DNA from: Bacteroidales bacterium
GTDB lineage: Bacteria; Bacteroidota; Bacteroidia; Bacteroidales; VadinHA17
NCBI GenBank assembly: GCA_003155705.1
Contig: PMEC01000055.1
Coordinates: 3,111-12,770 of the forward strand
Direction: 5' to 3'
Length of the DNA stretch: 9,660 bases
Position numbers and translations under genes: made by a program. The notes under the pieces are model-generated. The model was not told where the DNA came from and searched no databases. It saw only the letters and a program-made list of their open reading frames with translations. Position 1 is the stretch's first letter, and the number at the start of each line of letters is the position of its first letter. Positions 1 through 6,039 of the stretch are shown piece by piece.

Positions 1-830
1 TTGGAATAATAGCCCTGATTAATATATATTTTTGCTAGTGTTTCAGTAATAAAACCTCCTTTCTCTTCAGTAAATGGTCTTGAGATATCTTCAAGTATCT
101 TTTCGGATTTATCTCTTACAGGTTCAATTCTCGGGTTTGCAATAATAAATTTTTCTATAAGTTCTGCCTGTATTTGTTTTTTTGAGCTTTTAATCAGATC
201 GTCAGTTATACCGGCACTTTTAAGGTCTGCCTCTGAAGCGGTAGCATCTCCTTCCTGTAAGTCGAGTTCAAGCAAATCAGCATTACCGGGAACCAAAATG
301 GAAGGATCCATATAAATAATGCGTTCTTCAACAGGTTCATTATCATCGTTAAGAAGAAAAACTATTTTCGCCGATTCATCTTCAGGTTCTTCATTTAAAA
401 GCAACGACCGTGGTACACCATCTGAAGTATTTTCAGACTCTATTTCTTCATCTGGATGTTCATCATTTTTCTCAAATTCATTAATAAGATCCTGACTGTT
501 TTTACCAGATTCAATTACAGTTTGTTGATTATCTGTGCCAATTGGTTCAGTAATAAATACTGATTTACCAACTATTGTTTGCACATCCGCTGGTTTGGAT
601 TCTTCCTTTATAAGATAATAGAGCCGTTCCCTGTCCGCTACAAATATTGCTGACTTTTTAAGCTGACTTTCAAATTTGATATCTGAGGTATTATTAAGCC
701 CTTTTAAAAGCAGAAGATAGGCGCTTTGAAAATAAGGGAACAGATCGATAAGTTCCCGGACCTCTCCTATCATCTGGCGATCAACGACAGTGGTGTTGTG
801 AATCATACTGATAAAATCGTCCCGGTTCAT
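1..830 (-). CDS. Conserved Bacteroidetes protein with TPR-like C-terminus, 3' end beyond the window
   Basis: The frame is open from ATG at 830 to the left edge, giving at least 276 residues without a stop. The N-terminal 80 or so residues look helical (MNRDDFISMIHN, then ELIDLFPYFQSAYLLLLKGL, then SAIFVADRERLYYLI). A long acidic, Glu/Asp/Ser-rich linker follows at about residues 95-200. The last visible residues read GGFITETLAKIYINQGYYS, which resembles the start of a tetratricopeptide helix pair. The start codon overlaps the lptE stop by one base (TAATG), so the two are translationally coupled. From memory, a protein of this shape commonly follows lptE in Bacteroidetes and often precedes secG; that is recalled synteny, not seen here. 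Its biochemical role is unknown. The TPR-like end suggests a protein-protein scaffold. No signal peptide is evident, so it is probably cytoplasmic. Confidence 0.85.
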   Translation of the reverse strand, partial: MNRDDFISMIHNTTVVDRQMIGEVRELIDLFPYFQSAYLLLLKGLNNTSDIKFESQLKKSAIFVADRERLYYLIKEESKPADVQTIVGKSVFITEPIGTDNQQTVIESGKNSQDLINEFEKNDEHPDEEIESENTSDGVPRSLLLNEEPEDESAKIVFLLNDDNEPVEERIIYMDPSILVPGNADLLELDLQEGDATASEADLKSAGITDDLIKSSKKQIQAELIEKFIIANPRIEPVRDKSEKILEDISRPFTEEKGGFITETLAKIYINQGYYS

Positions 831-1375
831 TAGTTCCAGTTAACAAAGGCCTGATTAAAAATATCTTCGACCAGCAGTACAACAATTTTATCAGAGAGAT
901 CTTTCTCCACCTGACTCAGATCAAGGCTGCTGTCATAATCCTGGTATCTTGAGAATGATTGTTCAAAATTAAGGGTGGGATCAATAGAGTTGGTGAATTT
1001 TACCTTCACTGTTATAGTGAATCTATTGGTGGCAGCTCTCGCATCAGCGGATACGGTAAGTGGTCTGGTATTATAATCAGTTATCTCCCCTTCAAAACTC
1101 ACATCACCTATACCATTAACAATACTGAGGTGAGTCTGTGCTTTACATTTATCGATAAGGGCATAAGTAAGATACTGGCTTAGTGCAGGTTGAACAAGAC
1201 TGGCCCTGTTCTGGAAATACTGAACACTTACAGTTTTTATCAATGGTGAAATACTTGCTCCGGAGAATGAATAGGTTATTTTGCATCCGGTTCCCGCAAA
1301 AAAGAAAAGAGCTGCTGACAAAGTAATTAATAAATACTTTGCTGCAAATTGTCTTATTTTACAATCCAATACCAT
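830..1375 (-). CDS. lptE: LptE-family LPS-assembly lipoprotein
   Basis: 181 residues. In the LPS transport pathway LptE is the outer-membrane lipoprotein that plugs and assembles the LptD translocon. The N-terminus has basic residues, a hydrophobic stretch (about 14-27) and a lipobox-like FAGTGC ending at Cys31, giving a lipoprotein of about 150 residues. The mature part matches the Bacteroidetes LptE pattern as I know it: YSFSGASISP, then KTVSVQYF, SLVQPALSQ, FEGEITDY, RFTITVKVKFTN, NFEQSFSRY and a C-terminal VEDIFNQAFVNW. The gene overlaps the 3' end of the upstream sigma-54 activator gene by 17 nt and shares one base with the downstream start, so all three are probably co-transcribed. No Shine-Dalgarno site is visible, which is normal for this phylum. 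The Gly at -3 of the lipobox is less usual, but the Cys is well placed. Confidence 0.93.
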   Translation of the reverse strand: MVLDCKIRQFAAKYLLITLSAALFFFAGTGCKITYSFSGASISPLIKTVSVQYFQNRASLVQPALSQYLTYALIDKCKAQTHLSIVNGIGDVSFEGEITDYNTRPLTVSADARAATNRFTITVKVKFTNSIDPTLNFEQSFSRYQDYDSSLDLSQVEKDLSDKIVVLLVEDIFNQAFVNWN

Positions 1376-2603
1376 ATTCTTTTATCTTTCTGTAAAGTGT
1401 TCTTTCAGAAATACCCAGCTCTTTTGCAGCTATTTTTCTCTTATGATTATGTTTTTCGAGAGCTTTTATAATAAGTTCCATTTCATTGCCAGACAGCGAA
1501 AGTGATTCCTCAATAATCTCTTCAGTATCCTGAATGTCGTTTCTGACCGGTCGCGGAGAATAATCAACAACATTATTACCGGGAACATTAGCTATCTGTT
1601 CTTCTACTTTTGTATCACCAAAAAGATTCTTGATCACCCTTGAATTACTCTCATGAAATTCAAGATCACTTCCCCCTTTCTGAATGATATCAAGGACCAG
1701 TTTTTTAAGATCATTCATATCACTTTTCATATCGAAAAGTATTTTATAGAGTATCTCTCTCTCATTTGAAAAAGATTTCTCATCTTGTTTTCTGAATACA
1801 GCAGGCAATTTTATACCCTGATAATCAGGTAGATAGTTTTTAAGAATTTCGGAGGTTATTTCTCTCTCACCTTCAATGATTGAGATCTGCTCAGTAATAT
1901 TTTTCAGTTGCCGTACATTACCAGGCCAGGAGTAGTTGAGCAAAATTGTCTGAGCATCCTTATTAAGTCTTATTGAAGGCATCCTGTACTTTTCAGCAAA
2001 ATCAACTGCAAATTTTCTGAAAAGAAGCAGTATATCCTCGCCTCGGTCTTTCAAGGGGGGCACAGTAATAGGGACTGTATTAAGTCTATAGAAAAGATCT
2101 TCCCTGAACTTGCCATTGTCAATAGCAACTGTAACATCGATATTACTTGCAGCTATAACCCTTACATTGGTTTTTTGCACCCTGGAAGAACCTACCCTTA
2201 TAAATTCACCTGTCTCCAGAACACGCAACAATCTCACTTGAGTTGATAAAGGCAATTCTGCGACTTCGTCAAGGAAAATTGTTCCTCCGTCTGCGACTTC
2301 AAAATAACCCTTTCTGCTGTCTGTAGCTCCTGTGAAGGCACCTTTTTCGTGGCCAAAAAGTTCAGAATCAATTGTTCCCTCAGGTATTGCTCCGCAGTTT
2401 ACAGCAATATATGGCCCATGTTTCCGCGTACTGAAACTATGAATTACCTGCGGAAACACCTCTTTCCCGGTTCCACTTTCGCCAGTCAGAAGAACCGACA
2501 GATCAGTCGACGATACCTGAATAGCTATATCGAGAGCTCTGTTCAGCCCTATATAATTTCCAATTATCCCGAACCTTTGCTTGATATTCTGCAGATCTTT
2601 CAT
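1359..2603 (-). CDS. Sigma-54-dependent AAA+ transcriptional activator, Fis-type HTH, no receiver domain
   Basis: 414 residues. It is an enhancer-binding protein that uses ATP hydrolysis to open promoters held by sigma-54 RNA polymerase. Visible motifs in order are Walker A GESGTGKE (41-48), the sigma-54-contacting loop GAFTGA (88-93), Walker B GGTIFLDE (106-113), the arginine-finger segment FREDLFYRL (166-174) and the sensor II segment WPGNVRQL (226-233). A charged, probably coiled-coil linker covers about 275-375. A Fis-type helix-turn-helix ends the protein (about 378-414, with IAAKELGISERTLYRKI). The AAA+ domain starts within the first 20 residues, so there is no receiver, GAF or PAS input domain. 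Activity must be set by another protein, by the linker or by expression level. It is first in the operon with lptE and divergent from kdsB. I found no TGGC-N8-TTGC (-24/-12) promoter in the intergenic spaces, so its targets lie elsewhere or were missed by eye. Confidence 0.95.
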   Translation of the reverse strand: MKDLQNIKQRFGIIGNYIGLNRALDIAIQVSSTDLSVLLTGESGTGKEVFPQVIHSFSTRKHGPYIAVNCGAIPEGTIDSELFGHEKGAFTGATDSRKGYFEVADGGTIFLDEVAELPLSTQVRLLRVLETGEFIRVGSSRVQKTNVRVIAASNIDVTVAIDNGKFREDLFYRLNTVPITVPPLKDRGEDILLLFRKFAVDFAEKYRMPSIRLNKDAQTILLNYSWPGNVRQLKNITEQISIIEGEREITSEILKNYLPDYQGIKLPAVFRKQDEKSFSNEREILYKILFDMKSDMNDLKKLVLDIIQKGGSDLEFHESNSRVIKNLFGDTKVEEQIANVPGNNVVDYSPRPVRNDIQDTEEIIEESLSLSGNEMELIIKALEKHNHKRKIAAKELGISERTLYRKIKEYGIGL

Positions 2604-2677
2604 CTCAAATTCAATAATCCTGCGAATTTAAGATTTTTTTAAAACATTGGGAAATCCATTTTTCGTAAATTAGCGGC
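2604..2677. promoter_or_regulatory. Divergent promoter region of the sigma-54 activator/lptE operon and kdsB
   Basis: This 74-bp spacer separates two divergent starts, so both promoters must sit here or reach into the genes. Each side has a sequence resembling the Bacteroidetes -7 element TAnnTTTG. These are TAAATTCG on the minus strand (2623-2630) and TAAATTAG on the plus strand (2666-2673). Neither has a clear TTTG at the proper distance; on the minus side TTTC lies 20 nt upstream. The plus-strand element ends 4 nt before the kdsB ATG, which would make that transcript leaderless or nearly so. Position supports the call more than sequence does. Confidence 0.4.
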
Positions 2678-3451
2678 ATGAAAGATTTAAAGCGATCACG
2701 GTTTGCAGTAATTATTCCGGCCAGATTTGCTTCTTCGAGGTTCCCGGGGAAACCGCTTGCTCTGTTAGGTGGGCAACCGATGATACAACATGTTTATGAA
2801 CAGGCTGTAAAATCACTCGAAAATGTCTTCGTTGCTACTGATGATGTAAGAATTAAAAAGGCAGTCCTTGAATTTGGCGGGAATGTGATAATGACTTCCC
2901 GGGAACATAAAAGCGGAACTGACCGCTGCTCTGAAGCTGTTTCAAAAATTGAATCTGAAAGAGGTTTAAAAATTGATACCGTAATTAATATCCAGGGGGA
3001 TGAACCATTTATAAAGCCCGGACAGATTGATCTTCTCATGTCATGTTTCGTTGATGATTCAGTTGAAATAGCCACATTAATCCGCAAAGTACTTCCGGGA
3101 GAGAACCTAGCCAATATTAACCATACAAAAGTTGTTATAACACTAAAGGGAGATGCAATTTACTTCAGCAGAGCAATAATTCCCTTCCTGAGGGATGTTA
3201 ATATTGACGAATGGTCGTATAAACACAGTTTTTATAAACATCTTGGAATTTATGCCTACAGGACCGACACCCTGAGGAAGCTTACTTCCCTTGACAGAAG
3301 TCCGCTTGAAATTGCTGAATCGCTTGAACAAAACAGGTGGCTAGAAAATGGCTACAGGATACGCACAGCGTTAACAGATTGGGAAAGCATCGGTATCGAT
3401 ACCCCAGAAGATCTTAAAAAAGCGAATGAGATGATAAAGAATTTTATTTAA
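2678..3451 (+). CDS. kdsB: 3-deoxy-manno-octulosonate cytidylyltransferase (CMP-Kdo synthetase)
   Basis: 257 residues, the usual length for KdsB. This cytoplasmic enzyme couples Kdo and CTP to CMP-Kdo and pyrophosphate, the activated sugar for the inner core of lipopolysaccharide. The nucleotide-binding signature IIPARFASSRFPGKPL is at 12-27, VATDD at 52-56, SGTDR at 79-83 and QGDEP at 106-110. The C-terminal IGIDTPEDL (238-246) carries Asp241, which by family knowledge corresponds to a Mg-binding aspartate. All key motifs are intact. The gene is divergent from the lptE operon, so Kdo activation and LPS export lie side by side. A 52-nt gap separates it from the next gene, short enough for read-through. 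No Shine-Dalgarno site is visible, but the ATG is the only sensible start because the conserved signature begins 11 residues in. Confidence 0.96.
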   Translation: MKDLKRSRFAVIIPARFASSRFPGKPLALLGGQPMIQHVYEQAVKSLENVFVATDDVRIKKAVLEFGGNVIMTSREHKSGTDRCSEAVSKIESERGLKIDTVINIQGDEPFIKPGQIDLLMSCFVDDSVEIATLIRKVLPGENLANINHTKVVITLKGDAIYFSRAIIPFLRDVNIDEWSYKHSFYKHLGIYAYRTDTLRKLTSLDRSPLEIAESLEQNRWLENGYRIRTALTDWESIGIDTPEDLKKANEMIKNFI

Positions 3452-3491
3452 GTTAATTATAGTTTAGCACAATTTTTGCTGTAAAAATTTC

Positions 3492-3499
3492 TAAATTGC
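3492..3499 (+). promoter_or_regulatory. Possible -7 element before the T9SS-tag protein gene
   Basis: TAAATTGC resembles the Bacteroidetes -7 box (TAnnTTTG). It starts 12 nt before the ATG at 3504, exactly as TAAATTAG does before kdsB. No TTTG lies 19-22 nt upstream, so this is weak. The gene may simply be read through from kdsB. Confidence 0.22.
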
Positions 3500-3503
3500 C
3501 CGG

Positions 3504-3875
3504 ATGAAACATATTTTACTCATTTTATTTGTTTTATCATTATCGAATAGCCTCTTTTCTCAAAGGGATAGCATTAATTATTCTGTTTTATCCTCGCGAA
3601 AGGAATTATTAAAAGATGAATTAAATGTAAATGTGAGTATATATCCTGTTCCGGTGAGGGAAAATAATTTTACAATAAAAAGTGACAAAGAAATATCCTC
3701 AATAAAAATAACAAATATCATCGGACAGGATATCTTCAGGGCCAAGTACAATACTCCGCAATTAATTTCTAAAATCGTTCTGGATAATCCCAGAAGAGGA
3801 ATGTATCTGGTGGTAATACTATTCAGTGATGACACAAGGGTTGTTAAAAAAGTGATGGTTGAAGGGATCAACTAA
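3504..3875 (+). CDS. Mini secreted protein consisting almost only of a T9SS type A sorting domain
   Basis: 123 residues. A signal peptide covers about 1-19 (hydrophobic ILLILFVLSLS, cleavage likely after LFS and before Gln20). Only about 24 residues separate it from a type IX secretion C-terminal sorting domain at about 44-120. That domain shows the expected landmarks: VSIYPVPVRENNFTI, IKITNIIGQDIF, RRGMYLVVI and a KKVMVEG ending. In the family this domain directs cargo from the periplasm through the SprA outer-membrane pore, and it is then cleaved or swapped for anionic LPS. Here there is essentially no cargo. The protein may be a free sorting domain, a competitor or adaptor for the machinery, a short surface peptide, or the remnant of a larger secreted protein whose front was lost. 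Reading frame and base use look intact, with no upstream coding remnant in the 52-nt gap to kdsB. Confidence 0.82.
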   Translation: MKHILLILFVLSLSNSLFSQRDSINYSVLSSRKELLKDELNVNVSIYPVPVRENNFTIKSDKEISSIKITNIIGQDIFRAKYNTPQLISKIVLDNPRRGMYLVVILFSDDTRVVKKVMVEGIN

Positions 3876-3898
3876 AATAGCTGAATTTTTCTTTTTTT
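3856..3898 (+). terminator. Weak terminator-like hairpin at the end of the T9SS-tag gene
   Basis: TGGTTGA (3856-3862) pairs with TCAACTA (3868-3874) around a 5-nt AGGGA loop, with one G-U pair, and overlaps the stop codon. A T-rich run (ATTTTTCTTTTTTT) follows at 3885-3898. The run starts about 10 nt after the stem rather than directly, so termination would be inefficient if it occurs. Confidence 0.28.
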
Positions 3899-3929
3899 GT
3901 TTTTCAAATGATCAGTTTTTTTATCTTAG
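3896..3929 (+). promoter_or_regulatory. Candidate promoter of the MerR-family regulator gene
   Basis: TTTG at 3896-3899 and TATCTTAG at 3922-3929 are separated by 22 nt. They fit the Bacteroidetes -33/-7 promoter (TTTG, 19-22 nt, TAnnTTTG) with one mismatch in the -7 box. Transcription would start near 3935, leaving a leader of about 130 nt before the ATG at 4066. The perfect arms TTAGC/GCTAA (3926-3930, 3933-3937) overlap the -7 box and the likely start point and could be an operator half-site pair. Confidence 0.42.
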
Positions 3930-3939
3930 CAGGCTAATA

Positions 3940-3967
3940 GAGAAAGTCTTTTCGGTAAGACTTTTTC
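3940..3967 (+). other. Stem-loop in the leader of the MerR-family gene
   Basis: GAGAAAGTCTT (3940-3950) pairs with AAGACTTTTTC (3957-3967) around the 6-nt loop TTCGGT. This gives 11 pairs, one of them G-U. It lies just after the predicted transcription start. The T-run is inside the 3' arm and is followed by ATAAAACAA, so it is not a classical intrinsic terminator. It could stabilise the 5' end, be a protein-binding site, or be a late terminator for the upstream gene. Confidence 0.45.
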
Positions 3968-4065
3968 ATAAAACAATATTTCACCGGCATAAACATATTA
4001 ATGTTTCATTTGTTTTAAATGAGGCATAGAGCTTATAATTAGCAATATTTAAAATTTCGGCAATT

Positions 4066-4965
4066 ATGGAAGAAGGGGTAATTGTATATTCAATAAAAGA
4101 TCTGGAGAATTTCTCCGGGATTAAGGCACATACTATAAGGATATGGGAGAAGAGATATAAAATCCTTGTTCCGGCCAGGAAAGATTCCAATATCAGAATG
4201 TACAGTGAATCGGAGTTGAAAAAAATTCTTAATGTTGCCTATCTTAATCGAAATGGCTTTAAAATTTCGAGAATTGCGGTTCTGGATGAAGACGAGCTGA
4301 CAGGACAGGTAATGGTGGTAAGCAGCCTGCATGATGATCCGGATCAGAATTTTCAACCCGGAAAAGTTCTTATGTCGGCTTTAAGATTCAATGAAGATCA
4401 ATTTAAAGAAGCCTTACTTCCATTTGTTAAAAAACATGGTATTGAGGAAGCTTATATTAAATTTCTCCATCCTCTGCTTGTGAAATCAAGAATATTATGG
4501 CAGACCGGAAGTCTTTCAAGGGCACAGGAACAGTTTGTAAGAAATACTATCCGTGATATAATAATTAATGAAGATAATTATCTCCGGTCAGTAAGAGGGA
4601 AGGATGTTATTTCGGTGGCAATGATTAATACATCCGATAATTTTTCTGATAATAATTTTCTTTTTTATAAGTATGCTCTGAAAAAGAGAGGATTTGATGT
4701 AATTTTTACCGGGGATATTCTGCCTGCATCTGAAGTAGTTGAGATGCATAGGATAAAACCATTTAAATTTCTTATTGTTAATTCTGGTGCATTTGACTAT
4801 GCAAAAAAGAAGATTGAATATTTCAATAGTATTAGTAAATCTCTTCAAATCAAGAAAATAGTCTTTACCGATTATCCTGGTCTTCCAGACAAGAAAACTC
4901 CTGAAAAGATTATTATTACAAGGGATCCGGCTGAATTTGTTGAAAAGATATCTTTTCTGAAGTAA
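4066..4965 (+). CDS. MerR-family regulator with degenerate B12-binding-type sensor domain
   Basis: 299 residues. The N-terminus (about 6-75) is a MerR winged helix-turn-helix, with YSIKDLENFSGIKAHTIRIWEKRY and RMYSESELKKI typical of the family. Residues about 100-175 resemble the helical cap of CarH/LitR-type photoreceptor repressors. Trp145 and Glu155 keep the W-x9-E spacing, but the following His of the W-x9-EH motif is Gln156. Residues about 181-295 form a Rossmann-like fold (VISVAMINTS, then KKRGFDVIFTGD, ASEVVEMHRI, FKFLIVNSGA). Where cobalamin binders have (E/D)xHxxG, this one has D191-N-F193-S-D-N196, so both the cobalt-ligating His and the Gly are missing. Cobalamin in the usual His-ligated mode is unlikely. 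No carotenoid, photolyase or B12 gene is adjacent. Target genes are unknown and autoregulation is plausible. The ATG at 4066 places the HTH at the normal distance. Confidence 0.9.
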   Translation: MEEGVIVYSIKDLENFSGIKAHTIRIWEKRYKILVPARKDSNIRMYSESELKKILNVAYLNRNGFKISRIAVLDEDELTGQVMVVSSLHDDPDQNFQPGKVLMSALRFNEDQFKEALLPFVKKHGIEEAYIKFLHPLLVKSRILWQTGSLSRAQEQFVRNTIRDIIINEDNYLRSVRGKDVISVAMINTSDNFSDNNFLFYKYALKKRGFDVIFTGDILPASEVVEMHRIKPFKFLIVNSGAFDYAKKKIEYFNSISKSLQIKKIVFTDYPGLPDKKTPEKIIITRDPAEFVEKISFLK

Positions 4966-4990
4966 ACTGGCTCCGATGTAATTCAAAAAT

Positions 4991-5020
4991 AATGATACCA
5001 GAGAAAATGTGCGTATCATT
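4991..5020. terminator. Bidirectional terminator between the MerR-family and GSCFA genes
   Basis: AATGATAC (4991-4998) and GTATCATT (5013-5020) form a perfect 8-bp stem with a 14-nt loop in the 64-nt gap between two convergent genes. On the minus strand the stem is followed by ATTTTTG, a short T-tract serving the GSCFA operon. On the plus strand it is followed only by TTGC. It is AT-rich, so of moderate strength. Confidence 0.6.
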
Positions 5021-5029
5021 TTGCTGAAT

Positions 5030-6022
5030 TTATAGCAGGCCTCTTTGAATTTTTACAAAATAAGATCTTTCGTAAGTAATGTCAATCTGAGGATTTTTAT
5101 TCTCCAGCGCCGATATTTTTTTCAGAATATTGTTTGCGAATTCCACTTTAGCTGCCGGAGAATCAGATAAGAACCTGTGATTCATTGCCTGGGTTATAGC
5201 ATAAGCTTCTTTCCAAATGGCGATAGTCTCCGAGCTGAAGTAACAACCGGAAAAGGCGTTCCAGATATAATCAGTTGCTGTTTGTGAAGGATGCAACATG
5301 TCTTCTGCATAATACCTGTAATCGCGGAGATCGTCCATTAAGAGCTCATATGCGGGAAAATACCCTTCAACTGTCTTATGTTCCAGAAGTTTGTCTATTG
5401 AAAGAAACAGAATTGACTTGCTTAGCTGATTACCATGTGCACCATCTTTCCAATGTCGGACAGGGCTGATAGTAAAAATTATCCGAAGGTTATTATTAAA
5501 AGAATGAAGCCTGTTTAGGATTTCTTTCCAGGATAAAGCAATTTCTTCCACTGTGAGCATCTCCTGAGAAAAAAGTGATGCAGGTAATTTATGGCAGTTT
5601 GAAACAACTTCACCATTTTCTCTGAAACGATATATCCGGGCAGTTCCAAAAGTTATAAAAAGAAAACCGGCCTTTTTCAGGAAGTTATTGGCTGCTCTTG
5701 TAGCAGAATTAATCTTGTCAATTGTCCTGGATGAATCTTCTGATGTAAAATCTGTAGAATGGAAAAAACTGATATTAGTACCTTTATATTTATACAGGTC
5801 ACTCTCAGTACAGGTTTTGTTTTCAAGAATGATATCTAATGTACTGCACACAGAAGCTGGATTATATACTATGCCGGAAGGATTAATAAGAACTTTCATC
5901 TTCCCTTCAGCCATCTTTACTCCGATTTCTGATGCAAAACATGATCCGATAAACATTACAGGTGTATAATGATCTATTCTATTATCTGACGGATCAATAT
6001 TGAAAGTAGTTCTGAAATTCAT
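5030..6022 (-). CDS. GSCFA-domain protein (SGNH-like hydrolase fold)
   Basis: 330 residues. The family-naming motif GSCFA is at 26-30, with Ser27 in the position of the SGNH nucleophile. FGTARIYR (125-132) and SPVRH (186-190) are further family blocks. YYAEDMLHPSQ (237-247) holds a D-x-x-H pair (Asp241, His244) like the Asp-His of SGNH esterases. The family is widespread in Bacteroidetes and has no established substrate; esterase or acyltransferase activity on a glycan or cell-envelope compound is a reasonable guess. The frame stays open upstream to a TTG at 6061 overlapping the hydrolase gene. The ATG at 6022 is preferred because it gives the usual MNFRT-type N-terminus and sits 4 nt after AGGAGG. 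No signal peptide is seen. It follows the alpha/beta hydrolase gene by 17 nt, so the two are probably co-transcribed. Confidence 0.92.
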   Translation of the reverse strand: MNFRTTFNIDPSDNRIDHYTPVMFIGSCFASEIGVKMAEGKMKVLINPSGIVYNPASVCSTLDIILENKTCTESDLYKYKGTNISFFHSTDFTSEDSSRTIDKINSATRAANNFLKKAGFLFITFGTARIYRFRENGEVVSNCHKLPASLFSQEMLTVEEIALSWKEILNRLHSFNNNLRIIFTISPVRHWKDGAHGNQLSKSILFLSIDKLLEHKTVEGYFPAYELLMDDLRDYRYYAEDMLHPSQTATDYIWNAFSGCYFSSETIAIWKEAYAITQAMNHRFLSDSPAAKVEFANNILKKISALENKNPQIDITYERSYFVKIQRGLL

Positions 6023-6026
6023 TCTC

Positions 6027-6032
6027 CCTCCT
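6027..6032 (-). promoter_or_regulatory. Strong ribosome binding site that sets the GSCFA start
   Basis: On the minus strand AGGAGG (part of AGGAGGGAG) lies 4 nt before the ATG at 6022. None of the other starts in this window has a comparable Shine-Dalgarno sequence. It decides against the upstream TTG at 6061. It also suggests independent ribosome loading at the second gene of the operon. Confidence 0.7.
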
Positions 6033-6039
6033 GTTTCAT

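Noticed and set aside
959..1183. Plus-strand ORF inside lptE, and similar antisense ORFs such as 4588-5019, 5275-5969 and 8000-8218
   Set aside because: They lie opposite well-recognised genes, have no family resemblance and show the composition of antisense shadows.
2595..2686. 9-bp inverted repeat ATCTTTCAT/ATGAAAGAT at the two divergent start codons
   Set aside because: Both arms are the coding sequence for Met-Lys-Asp at the two starts. Coincidence of N-terminal codons explains it better than an operator.
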